Below, in pieces: positions 9,413-22,505 of a stretch of 64,000 nt of DNA. Source of the stretch: Candidatus Nitricoxidivorans perseverans (GTDB lineage: Bacteria > Pseudomonadota > Gammaproteobacteria > Burkholderiales > Rhodocyclaceae); contig CP107246.1 of assembly GCA_030246985.1 (NCBI GenBank), positions 1,428,282 through 1,492,281 on the forward strand, read 5' to 3'. The notes below the pieces were generated by a model. The model did not search any database. It was not told where the DNA came from and saw only the letters and a list, made by a program, of their open reading frames with translations. Numbering within the stretch: position 1 is the first letter of the stretch; the number at the start of each line of letters is the position of its first letter. The position numbers and the translations under genes were made by a program.

Positions 9413-11986
9413 ATGTCCGGCACCCGCTACCAACTCGAAGTCAATCCCAAGCTACCGCCGCGGCTGGCCCGTCTCGACGACCTGGCCAACAACCTGTGGT
9501 ACAGCTGGGACCGCCCCACGCGCACGCTGTTCGCCCGTCTCGGCCAGAAGCTCTGGGGCGCCGTCGGCCACAGCCCGAAGGCCTTCCTCAAGCGCATCGA
9601 CCAACATCGCCTCGACGAAGCCGCCGAGGACCCCGTCTTCCTCGGCGCGCTGGCGCGCGTGCTGTCGGCCTACGACACGTACCACACCTCGCCCTCGCGC
9701 GAGCATGGCACCCACATGGCGGAGGGCGATCTGATCGCCTATTTTTGCGCGGAATTCGGCTTTCACGAGAGCCTGCCGATCTACTCCGGCGGCCTGGGCA
9801 TCCTCGCCGGCGATCACTGCAAGACGGCCAGCGATATGAACCTGCCCTTCGTCGGCGTGGGGCTGCTCTACCGGCAGGGCTACTTCCTCCAGTCGATCGA
9901 CGCGCATGGGCATCAGGCGGCCGTCTACAACGACGCCGACTTCGACGACCTGCCGATCTCGCCCGTCGTCGGCCCCGACGGCAGCGAATTGTTCGTGTCG
10001 GTCCATATGCCGGGCCGCGAAGTCAGGGTCAAGGTCTGGCAGACGCGGGTCGGCCATATCACCCTCTACCTGCTCGATACCGACCTGGAGGAAAACAGCC
10101 ACCACGACCGCGACATCGCCCACCAGCTCTACGGCGGCGACCGGACGATGCGCATCGAGCAGGAGATCGTGCTCGGCATGGGCGGTGTGCGCGCCCTCTC
10201 CGCGCTCGGCCTCAAGCCGACGGTCTGGCACATCAACGAAGGCCATGCCGCCTTCCTGATCCTCGAACGCATGCGCCAGCTGGTCATCGAAGGCGTCGAC
10301 TTCGGCGGCGCGCTCGAGGCGGTGGCATCCAACACGGTGTTCACCACCCATACCGCCGTGCCGGCCGGCCACGACCATTTCGCGCTGGACATGATCCGGC
10401 ACTACTTCGAGAGCTGCTGCCGCGACATGGGCTGCGACATCAGTGCCCTGATCGAACTGGGCCGCACGCCCGACCAGCCCGACTTCAACATGACGGCACT
10501 GGCCATCCGCGGCTCGCGCCACCAGAACGGCGTCTCGCGCATCCACGGCGAGGTCTCCTCCCGTATCTGCGCCAACCTCTGGTCGCAGATCGACGCCGAG
10601 GAGAACCCCATCGGCTTCGTCACCAACGGCGTCCATGTGCCGACCTTCCTCTCCGACCTCTGGCACGAAACCTTCGACCGCCTGCTCGGCCCCGGTTGGA
10701 TCCAGCGCCTGACCGACGCCCAGTGCTGGCAGGGCATCCACGCCATCCCGGACCACCTCTTCTGGAGCGTACGCCAGTCGATGAAGGCCCAGATGCTGCA
10801 CTTGGTGCGCCACCGCATCGGTCAGCAGCACGCCCGCAACCACGGCTCGCAGGCGCACCTCGACCGGCTGCTCAGGCTCGCGGACCCCGAGAATCCCAAT
10901 GTCCTGACCATCGGCTTCGCGCGCCGTTTCGCCACCTACAAGCGCGCGACGCTGCTGTTCCAGAACCTCTCGTGGCTCAAGCAGATCATCGGCGATGCGA
11001 AGAGGCCGGTGGTCTTCATCTTCGCCGGCAAGGCGCATCCGGCCGACAAGCCGGGCCAGGCCATGATCCAGCGCATCGCCGAAGTCGCCGCCATGCCGGA
11101 ATTCGAGGGGCACATCCTCATGGTCGAAGGCTACGACCTGCGGCTGGCGCGCCGGCTGGTTTCCGGCGTCGACATCTGGCTCAACAACCCCGTCTATCCG
11201 CTGGAGGCTTCCGGCACGTCCGGCATGAAAGCGGCCATCAACGGCGTGCTCAACCTGTCGGTACTCGACGGCTGGTGGGGCGAGGGCTATCAGGGCGAAC
11301 AGGGCGGCAACGGATGGGCCATTAAGCCCACGTCCAGCGCCTACGACTCTGGCGTCGACGAGGGACGCCGCGACTACGAGGAAGCGCGCTCGCTCTATGA
11401 GACCCTCCAGGACAAGGTGGCACCGATCTACTACGATCGCGGGCCGATGGGCTACTCGCCCGGATGGGTCGCCATGTCGAAGCGGTCGATCGCCACCGTT
11501 ACACCGCGTTTCACCTCGATGCGCATGGTCGGCGAATACGTCACCCGCTTCTACCAGCCGGCGGCCCGCCAGTGGGCGCATTACCGCGCCGACAACTTCG
11601 CCGCCGCCCGCAGCCTCGCGGCCTGGAAGGCGCGCGTGCGCGCCGCTTGGCAAGGCGTGGCGATCCGCCGGGTGGACGACCAGCGGCGGCGCATCCCCTA
11701 CGGCGAGGGCGTGCGGTTCGAGGTCGCCCTGCGCCTCAACGGCCTGCGCTTCGACGACGTCCAGTTGGAGCTGCTCTTCGGCCGCCCGAACGCCGTCCCC
11801 GCCTCGCGCTCGCGCCGCTTCCACCTCAAGTACCAGGGGCTCCATGTGGAGGGCGGCGAAGAGCACCTGTTCGCAATCGACCTGGTGCCCGAAGTCTGCG
11901 GCAAGATCGAGTACCGAATCCGCGCCTACCCGCATCACGAGCTGCTCACCCATCCCTTCGAGATGGGGATGATGCTCTGGCTCTGA
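9413..11986 (+). CDS. glgP: Alpha-glucan phosphorylase
   Basis: Releases glucose-1-phosphate from alpha-1,4-glucan ends using phosphate and pyridoxal phosphate. The 857-residue length and the N-terminus (LDDLANNLWYSWD) fit the short archaeal/bacterial alpha-glucan phosphorylase branch rather than the E. coli MalP/GlgP branch. Visible motifs are SGGLGILAGDHCKTASD, WHINEGHAAFL, GFARRFATYKRA and the PLP-lysine segment EASGTSGMKAAINGVLNLS. A ~150-residue C-terminal extension follows, as usual for this branch. It lies 33 nt after the GH57 transferase and 10 nt before pgi, so the degradation genes are probably co-transcribed. Confidence 0.95.
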   Translation: MSGTRYQLEVNPKLPPRLARLDDLANNLWYSWDRPTRTLFARLGQKLWGAVGHSPKAFLKRIDQHRLDEAAEDPVFLGALARVLSAYDTYHTSPSREHGTHMAEGDLIAYFCAEFGFHESLPIYSGGLGILAGDHCKTASDMNLPFVGVGLLYRQGYFLQSIDAHGHQAAVYNDADFDDLPISPVVGPDGSELFVSVHMPGREVRVKVWQTRVGHITLYLLDTDLEENSHHDRDIAHQLYGGDRTMRIEQEIVLGMGGVRALSALGLKPTVWHINEGHAAFLILERMRQLVIEGVDFGGALEAVASNTVFTTHTAVPAGHDHFALDMIRHYFESCCRDMGCDISALIELGRTPDQPDFNMTALAIRGSRHQNGVSRIHGEVSSRICANLWSQIDAEENPIGFVTNGVHVPTFLSDLWHETFDRLLGPGWIQRLTDAQCWQGIHAIPDHLFWSVRQSMKAQMLHLVRHRIGQQHARNHGSQAHLDRLLRLADPENPNVLTIGFARRFATYKRATLLFQNLSWLKQIIGDAKRPVVFIFAGKAHPADKPGQAMIQRIAEVAAMPEFEGHILMVEGYDLRLARRLVSGVDIWLNNPVYPLEASGTSGMKAAINGVLNLSVLDGWWGEGYQGEQGGNGWAIKPTSSAYDSGVDEGRRDYEEARSLYETLQDKVAPIYYDRGPMGYSPGWVAMSKRSIATVTPRFTSMRMVGEYVTRFYQPAARQWAHYRADNFAAARSLAAWKARVRAAWQGVAIRRVDDQRRRIPYGEGVRFEVALRLNGLRFDDVQLELLFGRPNAVPASRSRRFHLKYQGLHVEGGEEHLFAIDLVPEVCGKIEYRIRAYPHHELLTHPFEMGMMLWL

Positions 11987-11996
11987 CTGGACGCAC

Positions 11997-13672
11997 ATGA
12001 CCGCTCCCGCCGTCACCTCCGAACCCTGGGAAGCCCTCGCCGCACACGCCGGAGCGATGCGCGGAGCCCATCTGCGCGACCTGTTCGAAAGCGATCCCGG
12101 CCGCTTCGCCCGCTTCTCGCTGGGGCACGATGGCCTGCTGCTGGATTATTCGAAGCAGCGAGTCACCGACGAAACGATGGCGCACCTGCGCGCGCTCTGG
12201 CGCGCCGTGGGTGGGACGGCCTGGGTCGCGCGCATGCGCGCGGGCGAGGCGATCAACCATACCGAAGGACGCGCCGCCCTGCACCATGCGCTACGCCATG
12301 CGTTCGGCCCGCTGAAGTCGCAGCCTGTCCGGCTCAGCGGCCAGGATGTCATGCCGCTGGTGCGGGCCGTGCTCGATCAGATGCGCCGCTTCTGCCACGC
12401 CATCCATAGCGGCGAGTGGCGCGGCGCCACCGGCGAACCGATCCGCGACATCGTCAACATCGGCATCGGCGGCTCCGACCTCGGGCCGAAGATGGCCACC
12501 CAGGCGCTGGCCGCCCACCGCCACTGCCACCACGGCCAGCCGCCGCATCTGCCCTTCCTGCGCGTCCATTACGTCTCCAACGTGGATGGCGCCCATCTCG
12601 CCACCACCCTGGCCGACCTCTCGCCGCGCACGACCCTGTTCGTCATCGCCAGCAAGACTTTCACGACGCAGGAGACGATGCAGAACGCCCACTCGGCGCG
12701 CACCTGGCTGACGGAATCGCTGGGCAAAGCGGCCGTTGCGCGCCACTTCGTCGCCGTGTCCACCAACCTGGCCGGCGTCTCGCATTTCGGCATCGACCCG
12801 GAAAACGCCTTCGCCTTCTGGGACTGGGTCGGCGGACGCTTCTCCCTCTGGTCGGCCATCGGCCTGCCGCTGGCGCTGGCCATCGGCTTTCCCAACTTCG
12901 AGCACATGCTGGCTGGCGGCGCGGCCATGGACGCCCATTTCTTCGACGCGCCGGTCGAGCGCAACCTGCCGCTGACGCTGGCGTTCATCGATCTCTGGAA
13001 CCTCGATTTCCTGGGCGCCGGGACCCGCGCCTTGCTGCCCTACAGCCAGTCGCTCGGCCTGCTGCCGCGCTATTTCCAGCAGCTTGAAATGGAGTCCAAC
13101 GGCAAGCAGGCCGGCCGCGACGGCGCAAACATCGGCTGCGCAACGGCCCCCGTGCTCTGGGGCGAGGCCGGCACCGACGGTCAGCATTCCTTTTACCAGC
13201 TGATCCATCAGGGCGGCCGCCTGGTCCCCTGCGACTTCATCGCGCTGCGGGAGGCCGACTTCCCGCTGCCCGGCCACCACGAGATGCTGCTGGCCAATTG
13301 CCTCGCCCAGAGCGAGTCGCTGATGCGCGGCAAGACGCTGGACGAGGTGCGCGCCGAAATGCGCTCGGCTCGCCTGCCGGAGGTGGTCGTCGAAAAGCTC
13401 GCCCCCTACAAGACCTTCCCGGGCAACCAGCCATCGACCACGCTGCTGCTGCCCCGCCTCGATCCCTACACCCTGGGCCAGCTCATCGCGCTGTTCGAGC
13501 ACAAGGTCTTCGCGCTGGGCGTCCTCTGGCACATCAACTCCTTCGACCAGTGGGGCGTCGAATACGGCAAGCAGCTCGCCAACCGCCTGCTGCCCATGAT
13601 CGAAGGCAAGGCGCCGGCGGAGGGCCTGGACAGCTCCACCAGCGGACTGATCCGCTGGATCACGGAAAACGA

Positions 13673-13676
<4 letters not shown>
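11997..13676 (+). CDS. pgi: Glucose-6-phosphate isomerase
   Basis: Interconverts glucose-6-phosphate and fructose-6-phosphate. The 559 residues carry the family signatures IGIGGSDLGPKMATQAL, VIASKTFTTQETM, DWVGGRFSLWSAIGLP, ESNGKQAGRDG and the C-terminal FALGVLWHINSFDQWGVEYGKQLA. Its place between glgP and glgA links glycogen turnover to central metabolism. Its stop codon overlaps the glgA start (ATGA, 13673-13676). Confidence 0.97.
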
Positions 13677-16561
<2,885 letters not shown>

Positions 16562-16598
16562 GGCGGTTGCTTTATTCACGCGGTCGACGCGGCGACCA

Positions 16599-18128
16599 TC
16601 ATCGCTGGAGGACCATGACCCCCGCCACCGATTGCGTCGCGTTGCGCATGTCGTAGGAGTTGATCATGCCCTTGGCGGTCGGCCCGACCAGGACGCCGTG
16701 CAGGTGACCCTGGCCTCCGCTCACCGTCAGGGGCAAGCCGTTCCTGGCGAAGTTGTCGATGGACACCCCTCCGCCGGTACCGATAAAGTCAATGCCACGG
16801 GCATCTGTGACTTTAAGCGATGCGCTCGTGACTTGGGATGAGCCGAAATTAACCGTGACATAGGTGTAAGCAGAATCGGAACTGACCGTGCCGCCCACCT
16901 GTCCCAATTCGTTGACCGGTTTGCCGGCGGCGAGAAGGTTGAACGTGTACACCGACGTGCCCAAGGCTGTCATCTGCGCATCCGTCGTGGCGAACTGCGC
17001 GCCGATGAAGGACATGTGGCTGGGGAATCGCTCGCCCATGTTGTCCACGATGTGACCGCCGACGTAGATGCCCCATTTCACCGGGACGGTCGTCGCCCCG
17101 TCGGTGATGGTCGTTCCGCCGACGGCGACGACCGGCGCGTCGCCGCGGCTGTAGCGGAAGCCGTCGCTCGATCCCACTTGCGCCATATGGCCGGCGCCGT
17201 CGACGAAAACCGTCAGGTCGTCCGGCTCGTTGATGCCTGCGCCGCTGCCGGGATAGCCGCCGTTCATGTACTGGTCGGCGCCAGCCACGGCGAGGCCGCG
17301 TGGAGCGACCGTCACGCCGCCGGTGATGACGTCGGGAGGCGGTGGAGGCGGCAGGCCGCCAGGCGGCGGGGGCAGCAAGCCGCCTGGCAAGGGCGGGGGC
17401 GGCGCGCCGGCTGGCTTGCCCCCCCGTCCGCCGCGGTCGCCGGCGGCCTCCTGGCGCACGCCGCGGGCGTCGGGCTTGCCCTGGGGAGGCGGCGCCGCCC
17501 GCATGAAATCGGGAATTCGGTCCAATTTGACCGGCGGCGCATCGATACGCGGCGGCGCGAAGCCGACCTGATTGGCGCCCAGTTCGATGCGCCCGCCGGC
17601 GGTCTCGATGAAGGTGGCGCCCACGTTTACCTTGTTGTAGGTGCCCGGCTCTCCGCCCGGCGCGCCGGACCAGCCGCCCGGCGGGATGAAGAGCGGCTCG
17701 TGGTCGGTGCCGCGGATGCCGATGGTGGCCGTCGGCGTGCGCACCAGGTAGGCGCTCTTGTTGGCGCGGCCGATGATGCCGGTCAGCGTGCGGAAACCAC
17801 CCTTGAGCAGGCCGAGGATGCCGCTCTCGCTGCCGTCCTCCTTGCCCCGGAAGCGGTAGGTCTCGATCTTGAGGGTGGAATCGGGCCGCAGGGCGATCAG
17901 GCCCTCGTCGGACATCCGCAGTTGGGCGACGGCGCCTGCCGCCGTGACGACGGTGTCGCCTTCGTTGATGCTGTCGCCCTTGGCGGCGACGCGGCGCGTT
18001 CCGTCGCCGCCGACGATGCTGACTTCGCCGGTCACGAACTGGAGGCGGCCGACGCTGGCCCAGGCGCCGTTTGCCAGCGTCAGCAGGACGGCGCAGAAAC
18101 CCAGCCAGGAGAGGATTCGTTTCATCAT
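16599..18128 (-). CDS. Secreted FecR-domain protein with a TbpB-like C-terminal region
   Basis: A 509-residue exported protein. Residues 1-25 form a signal peptide ending AWA-S, with no lipobox cysteine. Residues about 26-190 are a FecR-type domain (GRLQFVTGEVSIVGGDG, then TIGIRGTDHEP). Residues about 198-268 are a Pro/Gly-rich linker with runs of 4 to 6 prolines. Residues 270-509 are Gly/Thr-rich beta sequence ending LHGVLVGPTAKGMINSYD and VAGVMVLQR. That ending resembles the last strands of TbpB-type beta-barrels (GxxxGPxAxE then VxGVF). The start is the double ATG at 18128/18125, two bases after the stop of the DUF560 gene. It is a likely cargo of that neighbour. The domain call for the C-terminus is by eye. 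Confidence 0.8.
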   Translation of the reverse strand: MMKRILSWLGFCAVLLTLANGAWASVGRLQFVTGEVSIVGGDGTRRVAAKGDSINEGDTVVTAAGAVAQLRMSDEGLIALRPDSTLKIETYRFRGKEDGSESGILGLLKGGFRTLTGIIGRANKSAYLVRTPTATIGIRGTDHEPLFIPPGGWSGAPGGEPGTYNKVNVGATFIETAGGRIELGANQVGFAPPRIDAPPVKLDRIPDFMRAAPPPQGKPDARGVRQEAAGDRGGRGGKPAGAPPPPLPGGLLPPPPGGLPPPPPPDVITGGVTVAPRGLAVAGADQYMNGGYPGSGAGINEPDDLTVFVDGAGHMAQVGSSDGFRYSRGDAPVVAVGGTTITDGATTVPVKWGIYVGGHIVDNMGERFPSHMSFIGAQFATTDAQMTALGTSVYTFNLLAAGKPVNELGQVGGTVSSDSAYTYVTVNFGSSQVTSASLKVTDARGIDFIGTGGGVSIDNFARNGLPLTVSGGQGHLHGVLVGPTAKGMINSYDMRNATQSVAGVMVLQR

Positions 18129-18130
18129 GA

Positions 18131-19498
18131 TCAGCGGAAATCGTACCGCAGGGTGAGCGAAAAGTCGTGGCGCGCGTAATCGTAGGCGCCGAAGTTCGAG
18201 TCGCTGCGGGTGTAAACATACTGTGGCTTGAGCTGCCAGTCCTTGCGGAAACGCCACGGGGCGGCGAGCGTCAGGTCCATCACGAAGTCGTCCCGCCGCG
18301 CGAGAAACAGGGTGTTGGTCAGTTGGTAGCGGGTGGTCAGGACGCCGAACGATCCGCTCAAGTCGATATCCGGCCGCAGGCCGACCTGGCCGCCGAGCTT
18401 GAAGCCGCCGATGCGCTTGTCGCCGTCGAGGTTGCCCGCCGCCTTGTCGGTCGCCCGCTCGCCGCCGCCGTAGAGGCTGGCATAGGCGAAGGCCGAGCGC
18501 GCAGGGTCGACGATGCGGACGCCGCCGATGCCGATGATCGTCTGGTCGCCGCCATACATGCCGTAATCCGTGTTTTCCACCCGGCCATAGCGCGAACGCT
18601 GGTCCATGGCGAAGACGCTGAACTGGTGGCGGCTGTCGACCGTGCGGCGCCACTCGGCCGTGAGGCCCTGGTTGCGCCGATAGAGTTCGGTGTCGTTGAG
18701 GTCGGTATCGGTGCGGGAGAGCATCAGCCGCAGGGCATCCCGCGGGCCGTGCCGGTATTGCAGCCCGACCCGGACGCCGAGGTCGCGGGTGTCGTAGAAA
18801 TCGGTGCGGCGGGTCAGCGTACCGTCCACCCACTCCTTGTCATTGACGCGCTGCCGGTAGTCCAGGCCCGCCAGGAGATCCAGCTTCTCATGGAGCGGCC
18901 AGGCCAGGTCGCCGCCGGCGCCGGCGGCGAAATAATCCGACCGCTTGTTGGCCGAGGTCACGGTGGCGTTGAACAGGGGGAAGTAGAAGGAGCCGCCCGT
19001 GGTGGCGGCGTTCAGGTTGCTGTCGCTGCCCCAGGTCAGTTCGGCATAGCCGGCCAGCCGCACCGCCTTCAGGGAGGAACGGGCGGAGATCTCCGCCAGA
19101 TAGCGCTCGATGGTGGCGCGGGCCGGCGGCGGCGGATCGAAGCGCAGCACGGCCTCGAACTCGATCCGGGAACGGTCGAAGTCGCCCAGGGCGAAATAGG
19201 CGCGCGCCATGTCGAGGCGGGCGGCCGCATGGTTCGGATTGACGGCGAGGACGCGCTCGAAGATCAGCGTCGCCCGGTCGGCGCGCCCGGAATCCAGCGC
19301 CGCCACGCCGAGCAGGTAGTCGAAATCCTCGCGGCCGGCCAGGTCGAACTCGTGGGGGCTCAGGAGCAACCAAGCCTCCTCGGCCTTGCCCGCGCGAACC
19401 ATGCGGTCCGCCGCCCCGAGATCGGGCGCCGCCGCCCGGGTGGTCGTGGTCCCCAGGAAGAAGGCCAGGGCAAAAATAAGCAGTGGGAGTCGCAGCAT
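18131..19498 (-). CDS. TPR plus DUF560 outer-membrane barrel protein (Slam / type XI secretion-like)
   Basis: A 455-residue protein with a signal peptide (LLIFALAFFLGTTTTRAAA), TPR-like helices at about residues 27-135 (YLLGVAALDSGRADRATLIF, AARLDMARAYFALGDFDRSR), and an outer-membrane beta-barrel from about residue 150 to the end. The barrel has alternating aromatic strands such as GYAELTWGSDSNLN and ends in FSLTLRYDFR. This layout matches DUF560 proteins, whose characterised members (Slam) move lipoproteins or soluble TbpB-fold proteins across the outer membrane. The FecR-domain gene follows after 2 nt. Assignment to the secretion family is an inference from architecture. Confidence 0.82.
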   Translation of the reverse strand: MLRLPLLIFALAFFLGTTTTRAAAPDLGAADRMVRAGKAEEAWLLLSPHEFDLAGREDFDYLLGVAALDSGRADRATLIFERVLAVNPNHAAARLDMARAYFALGDFDRSRIEFEAVLRFDPPPPARATIERYLAEISARSSLKAVRLAGYAELTWGSDSNLNAATTGGSFYFPLFNATVTSANKRSDYFAAGAGGDLAWPLHEKLDLLAGLDYRQRVNDKEWVDGTLTRRTDFYDTRDLGVRVGLQYRHGPRDALRLMLSRTDTDLNDTELYRRNQGLTAEWRRTVDSRHQFSVFAMDQRSRYGRVENTDYGMYGGDQTIIGIGGVRIVDPARSAFAYASLYGGGERATDKAAGNLDGDKRIGGFKLGGQVGLRPDIDLSGSFGVLTTRYQLTNTLFLARRDDFVMDLTLAAPWRFRKDWQLKPQYVYTRSDSNFGAYDYARHDFSLTLRYDFR

Positions 19499-19538
19499 GC
19501 GCGTTACGCCTGAACCGGAATGGAACCCAAGCAGAGTT

Positions 19539-19555
19539 AAAGCCGAAACGGCTTT
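19539..19555. other. Hairpin upstream of the DUF560 operon
   Basis: AAAGCC-GAAAC-GGCTTT is a perfect 6-bp stem lying 41 bp upstream of the DUF560 start. On the minus strand it follows the decarboxylase stop by about 75 nt. It could be a weak terminator of that transcript or a leader structure of the secretion operon. Nothing else is evident in 19499-19629. Confidence 0.4.
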
Positions 19556-19629
19556 GCGGTCAATCGGTTGCGAAGTCTTCTTAATGTTACACAGGAGACG
19601 TGTTGTATCGGCGCAACGAACCGTGGGCC

Positions 19630-21876
19630 TTATTTCACGCAGTCGACGTAATACCCACTGCCGTTCTCCTTCACCAGGCCGTGGATGTCGGTCTCGAAGC
19701 CCGGGAACTTCGAATTGAACTCGCGGGCGAATTGCAGGTAGCGGACGATGGTGCGGTTGAAGCGCTCACCCGGGATCAGGAGCGGAATGCCCGGCGGATA
19801 GGGCGTCAGCAGCACGGCGGTGACGCGTCCCTCCAGGTCGTCGATGGGCACGCGCTCGATGTCGCGGTGGGCCATCCTCGCGAAGGCGTCGGCGGGCCGC
19901 ATGGCGGGAATCATGTCGGAGAGGTACATTTCCGTGGTCAGGCGCGCCACGTCGTTGGCCTTGTAGACGCCATGGATCTGGGCGCAGAGATCCTTGAGGC
20001 CGACGCGCTCGTAGCGCGGATGCTTGGCGACGAAATCCGGCATCACCTTCCAGAGCGGGTGGTTCTTGTCGTAGTCGTCCTTGAACTGCTGGAGCTCGGT
20101 CACCATGGTGTTCCAGCGGCCCTTGGTGATGCCGATGGTGAACATGATGAAGAAGGAGTAGAGACCCGTCTTTTCGACGATGACGCCGTGCTCGGCGAGG
20201 TACTTGGTGAGGATCGCGGCGGGGATGCCCCAGTCCGCGAAATCGCCGTCGACGTCGAGGCCCGGCGTGATCACCGTGGCCTTGATCGGGTCGAGCATGT
20301 TGAAGCCCTTGGCCAGCTTGCCGAAGCCGTGCCAGCGCTCCTTGGCCCGCAGCATCCAGTCGTCGCGGTCGCCGACGCCCTCGTCGGCCAGCTCCTCCGG
20401 GCCCCAGACCTTGAACCACCAGTCGGCGCCCCATTCGGCCTCCACCTTGCGCATGGCGCGGCGGAAATCGAGCGCCTCCTTGATCGACTCCTCCACCAGG
20501 GCGGTGCCGCCCGGCTCCTCCATCATCGCCGCGGCCACGTCGCAACTGGCGATGATCGCGTATTGCGGCGAAGTCGAGGTGTGCATCAGGAAGGCTTCGT
20601 TGAACACGTCGCGGTCAAGCTTGCGCGATTCGGAATCCTGCACGAGGATCTGCGAGGCCTGAGAGAGCCCTGCCAGCAGCTTGTGGGTGGACTGGGTGGA
20701 AAACAGCATCGAATCCTTGCAGGGCGGGCGATCCTTGCCGATGGCGTGCATGCCCTTGTAGAAGCCGTGGAAGGTGGCGTGCGGCAGCCAGGCCTCGTCG
20801 AAATGCAGGGTGTCGATCCAGCCGTCGAGCATCTCCTTGATGGCCTCGACGTTGTAGAGGATGCCGTCGTAGGTGCTCTGGGTAATGGTCAGCACGCGCG
20901 GCTTGGCGTCGGGATCGCGTTCCAGGGTCTCGCGGGCGAAGGGGTTGGCGAGGATCTTCTTGCGGATGTTCTCCCACTTGAACTCTTCCTTCGGGATCGG
21001 TCCGATGATGCCGAAGTTGTTGCGCGTGGGCATCAGGAACACCGGCACCGCGCCGGTCATCATGATGGCGTGGAGGATCGACTTGTGGCAGTTGCGGTCG
21101 ACGACGACGACGTCGCCGGGCGCCACGGTGGAATGCCAGACGATCTTGTTCGAGGTGGAGGTGCCGTTGGTGACGAAGAACAAATGGTCGGCGGAAAAGA
21201 TGCGCGCCGCGTTGCGCTCCGAGGCCGCCACCGGGCCGGTATGGTCGAGCAGCTGGCCGAGTTCCTCGACGGCGTTGCAGACGTCGGCGCGCAGCATGTT
21301 CTCGCCGAAGAACTGGTGGAACATCTGGCCGACCGGGCTCTTGAGGAAAGCGACGCCGCCCGAGTGGCCGGGGCAGTGCCAGGAATAGGATCCGTCGGCG
21401 GCGTAGTGGGTCAGCGCCCGGAAGAAAGGCGGCGGCAGCGAGTCGAGGTAGGCCCGGGCTTCGCGCACGACGTTGCGGGCGATGAATTCCGGCGTGTCTT
21501 CGAACATGTGGATGAATCCGTGCAGCTCGCGCAGCACGTCGTTGGGGATGTGACGCGAGGTGCGCGTCTCGCCGTGCAGGAAGATCGGGATGTCGCTGTT
21601 GCGGAAGCGTATCTCGGAAACGAAGGCGCGCAGCTCGGCGATCGTCTGCTCTTCCTCGTTGGCCAGCTCCTCGTCGTCGATGGAGAGGATGAAGACCGAG
21701 GCCCGGCTCTGCTGCTGGGCGAAGGAGGTGAGGTCGCCGTAGCTGGTGACGCCCAGCACTTCCATGCCCTCTTCCTCGATGGCCTTGGCCAGCGCGCGGA
21801 TCCCGAGGCCGGAGGCGTTTTCGGAGCGGAAGTCCTCGTCGATGATGATGACGGGAAAGTGGAAGCGCATGCTCAT
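19630..21876 (-). CDS. Orn/Lys/Arg decarboxylase (class III, PLP-dependent)
   Basis: A 748-residue decarboxylase of the large E. coli AdiA/LdcC/SpeC type. It has an N-terminal response-regulator-like wing domain ([19 protein letters not shown]), a PLP-binding core with [17 protein letters not shown] and the lysine segment [17 protein letters not shown], and a C-terminal domain. It decarboxylates a basic amino acid to a polyamine or related amine, consuming a proton. The STHKLLA sequence is closer to the arginine/lysine branches than to SpeC (SVHK), but substrate cannot be fixed. The start ATG 21876 overlaps the dcd stop (ATGA), so the two are co-transcribed. Confidence 0.92.
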   Translation of the reverse strand: MSMRFHFPVIIIDEDFRSENASGLGIRALAKAIEEEGMEVLGVTSYGDLTSFAQQQSRASVFILSIDDEELANEEEQTIAELRAFVSEIRFRNSDIPIFLHGETRTSRHIPNDVLRELHGFIHMFEDTPEFIARNVVREARAYLDSLPPPFFRALTHYAADGSYSWHCPGHSGGVAFLKSPVGQMFHQFFGENMLRADVCNAVEELGQLLDHTGPVAASERNAARIFSADHLFFVTNGTSTSNKIVWHSTVAPGDVVVVDRNCHKSILHAIMMTGAVPVFLMPTRNNFGIIGPIPKEEFKWENIRKKILANPFARETLERDPDAKPRVLTITQSTYDGILYNVEAIKEMLDGWIDTLHFDEAWLPHATFHGFYKGMHAIGKDRPPCKDSMLFSTQSTHKLLAGLSQASQILVQDSESRKLDRDVFNEAFLMHTSTSPQYAIIASCDVAAAMMEEPGGTALVEESIKEALDFRRAMRKVEAEWGADWWFKVWGPEELADEGVGDRDDWMLRAKERWHGFGKLAKGFNMLDPIKATVITPGLDVDGDFADWGIPAAILTKYLAEHGVIVEKTGLYSFFIMFTIGITKGRWNTMVTELQQFKDDYDKNHPLWKVMPDFVAKHPRYERVGLKDLCAQIHGVYKANDVARLTTEMYLSDMIPAMRPADAFARMAHRDIERVPIDDLEGRVTAVLLTPYPPGIPLLIPGERFNRTIVRYLQFAREFNSKFPGFETDIHGLVKENGSGYYVDCVK

Positions 21877-22439
21877 ATTTTCGGCAGCGTGACGCCGACC
21901 TGCCCCTGGTACTTGCCGCCGCGGTCGCGGTAGGAAGTTTCGCAAACCTCGTCGGACTCGAAGAAGATCACCTGGGCGCAGCCCTCGCCGGCGTATATCT
22001 TGGCCGGTAGCGGCGTGGTGTTCGAGAACTCCAGCGTCACGTAGCCCTCCCACTCCGGCTCGAAGGGCGTCACATTCACAATGATGCCGCAGCGGGCATA
22101 GGTGCTCTTGCCGAGGCAGACCGTCAGCACGTTACGCGGGATGCGGAAGTACTCCATGGTGCGCGCCAGCGCGAAGGAATTCGGCGGAATGATGCAGTAA
22201 TCGCCCGACATCTCGACGAAGGAGTTCGGGTCGAAATTCTTCGGATCGACGATGGTCGAGTTGATGTTGGTGAACACCCGAAAATCGTTGGCGCAACGAA
22301 TGTCGTAGCCGTAGCTCGACGTGCCATAGGAAACGATCTTGTGGCCATTCACCTCGCGGATCAGCGTCGGCTCGAACGGCTCGATCATGCCGTGGCTTTC
22401 CGCCATGCGGCGGATCCACTTGTCCGATTTGATGCTCAT
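21873..22439 (-). CDS. dcd: dCTP deaminase
   Basis: Deaminates dCTP to dUTP, supplying dUMP for thymidylate synthesis. The 188-residue protein shows [46 protein letters not shown] and the C-terminal [16 protein letters not shown]. The full family length is present. It overlaps the downstream decarboxylase by 4 nt and is insulated from apbC upstream by a strong terminator. Confidence 0.97.
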   Translation of the reverse strand: MSIKSDKWIRRMAESHGMIEPFEPTLIREVNGHKIVSYGTSSYGYDIRCANDFRVFTNINSTIVDPKNFDPNSFVEMSGDYCIIPPNSFALARTMEYFRIPRNVLTVCLGKSTYARCGIIVNVTPFEPEWEGYVTLEFSNTTPLPAKIYAGEGCAQVIFFESDEVCETSYRDRGGKYQGQVGVTLPKI

Positions 22440-22453
22440 GCTGAGGGGGGCGG

Positions 22454-22484
22454 AAAAAAGAAAGAGCGGATTATCCGCTCTTTC
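22454..22484 (-). terminator. Rho-independent terminator after apbC
   Basis: On the minus strand an 11-bp perfect stem (GAAAGAGCGGA with TCCGCTCTTTC, 3-nt loop) is followed by a run of six T. It ends the apbC transcript before dcd. Confidence 0.92.
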
Positions 22485-22505
22485 GATGGGGGGTCAACAA
22501 CGCGT

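Noticed and set aside
9452-12016. An 854-codon minus-strand frame opposite glgP
   Set aside because: Same reason: antisense frame of a clearly coding gene with GC-rich third positions.
18129-18833. Upstream extension of the FecR gene frame to 18833
   Set aside because: It would overlap the DUF560 gene over 700 bp and lacks family sequence. A signal peptide begins exactly at the ATG at 18128.
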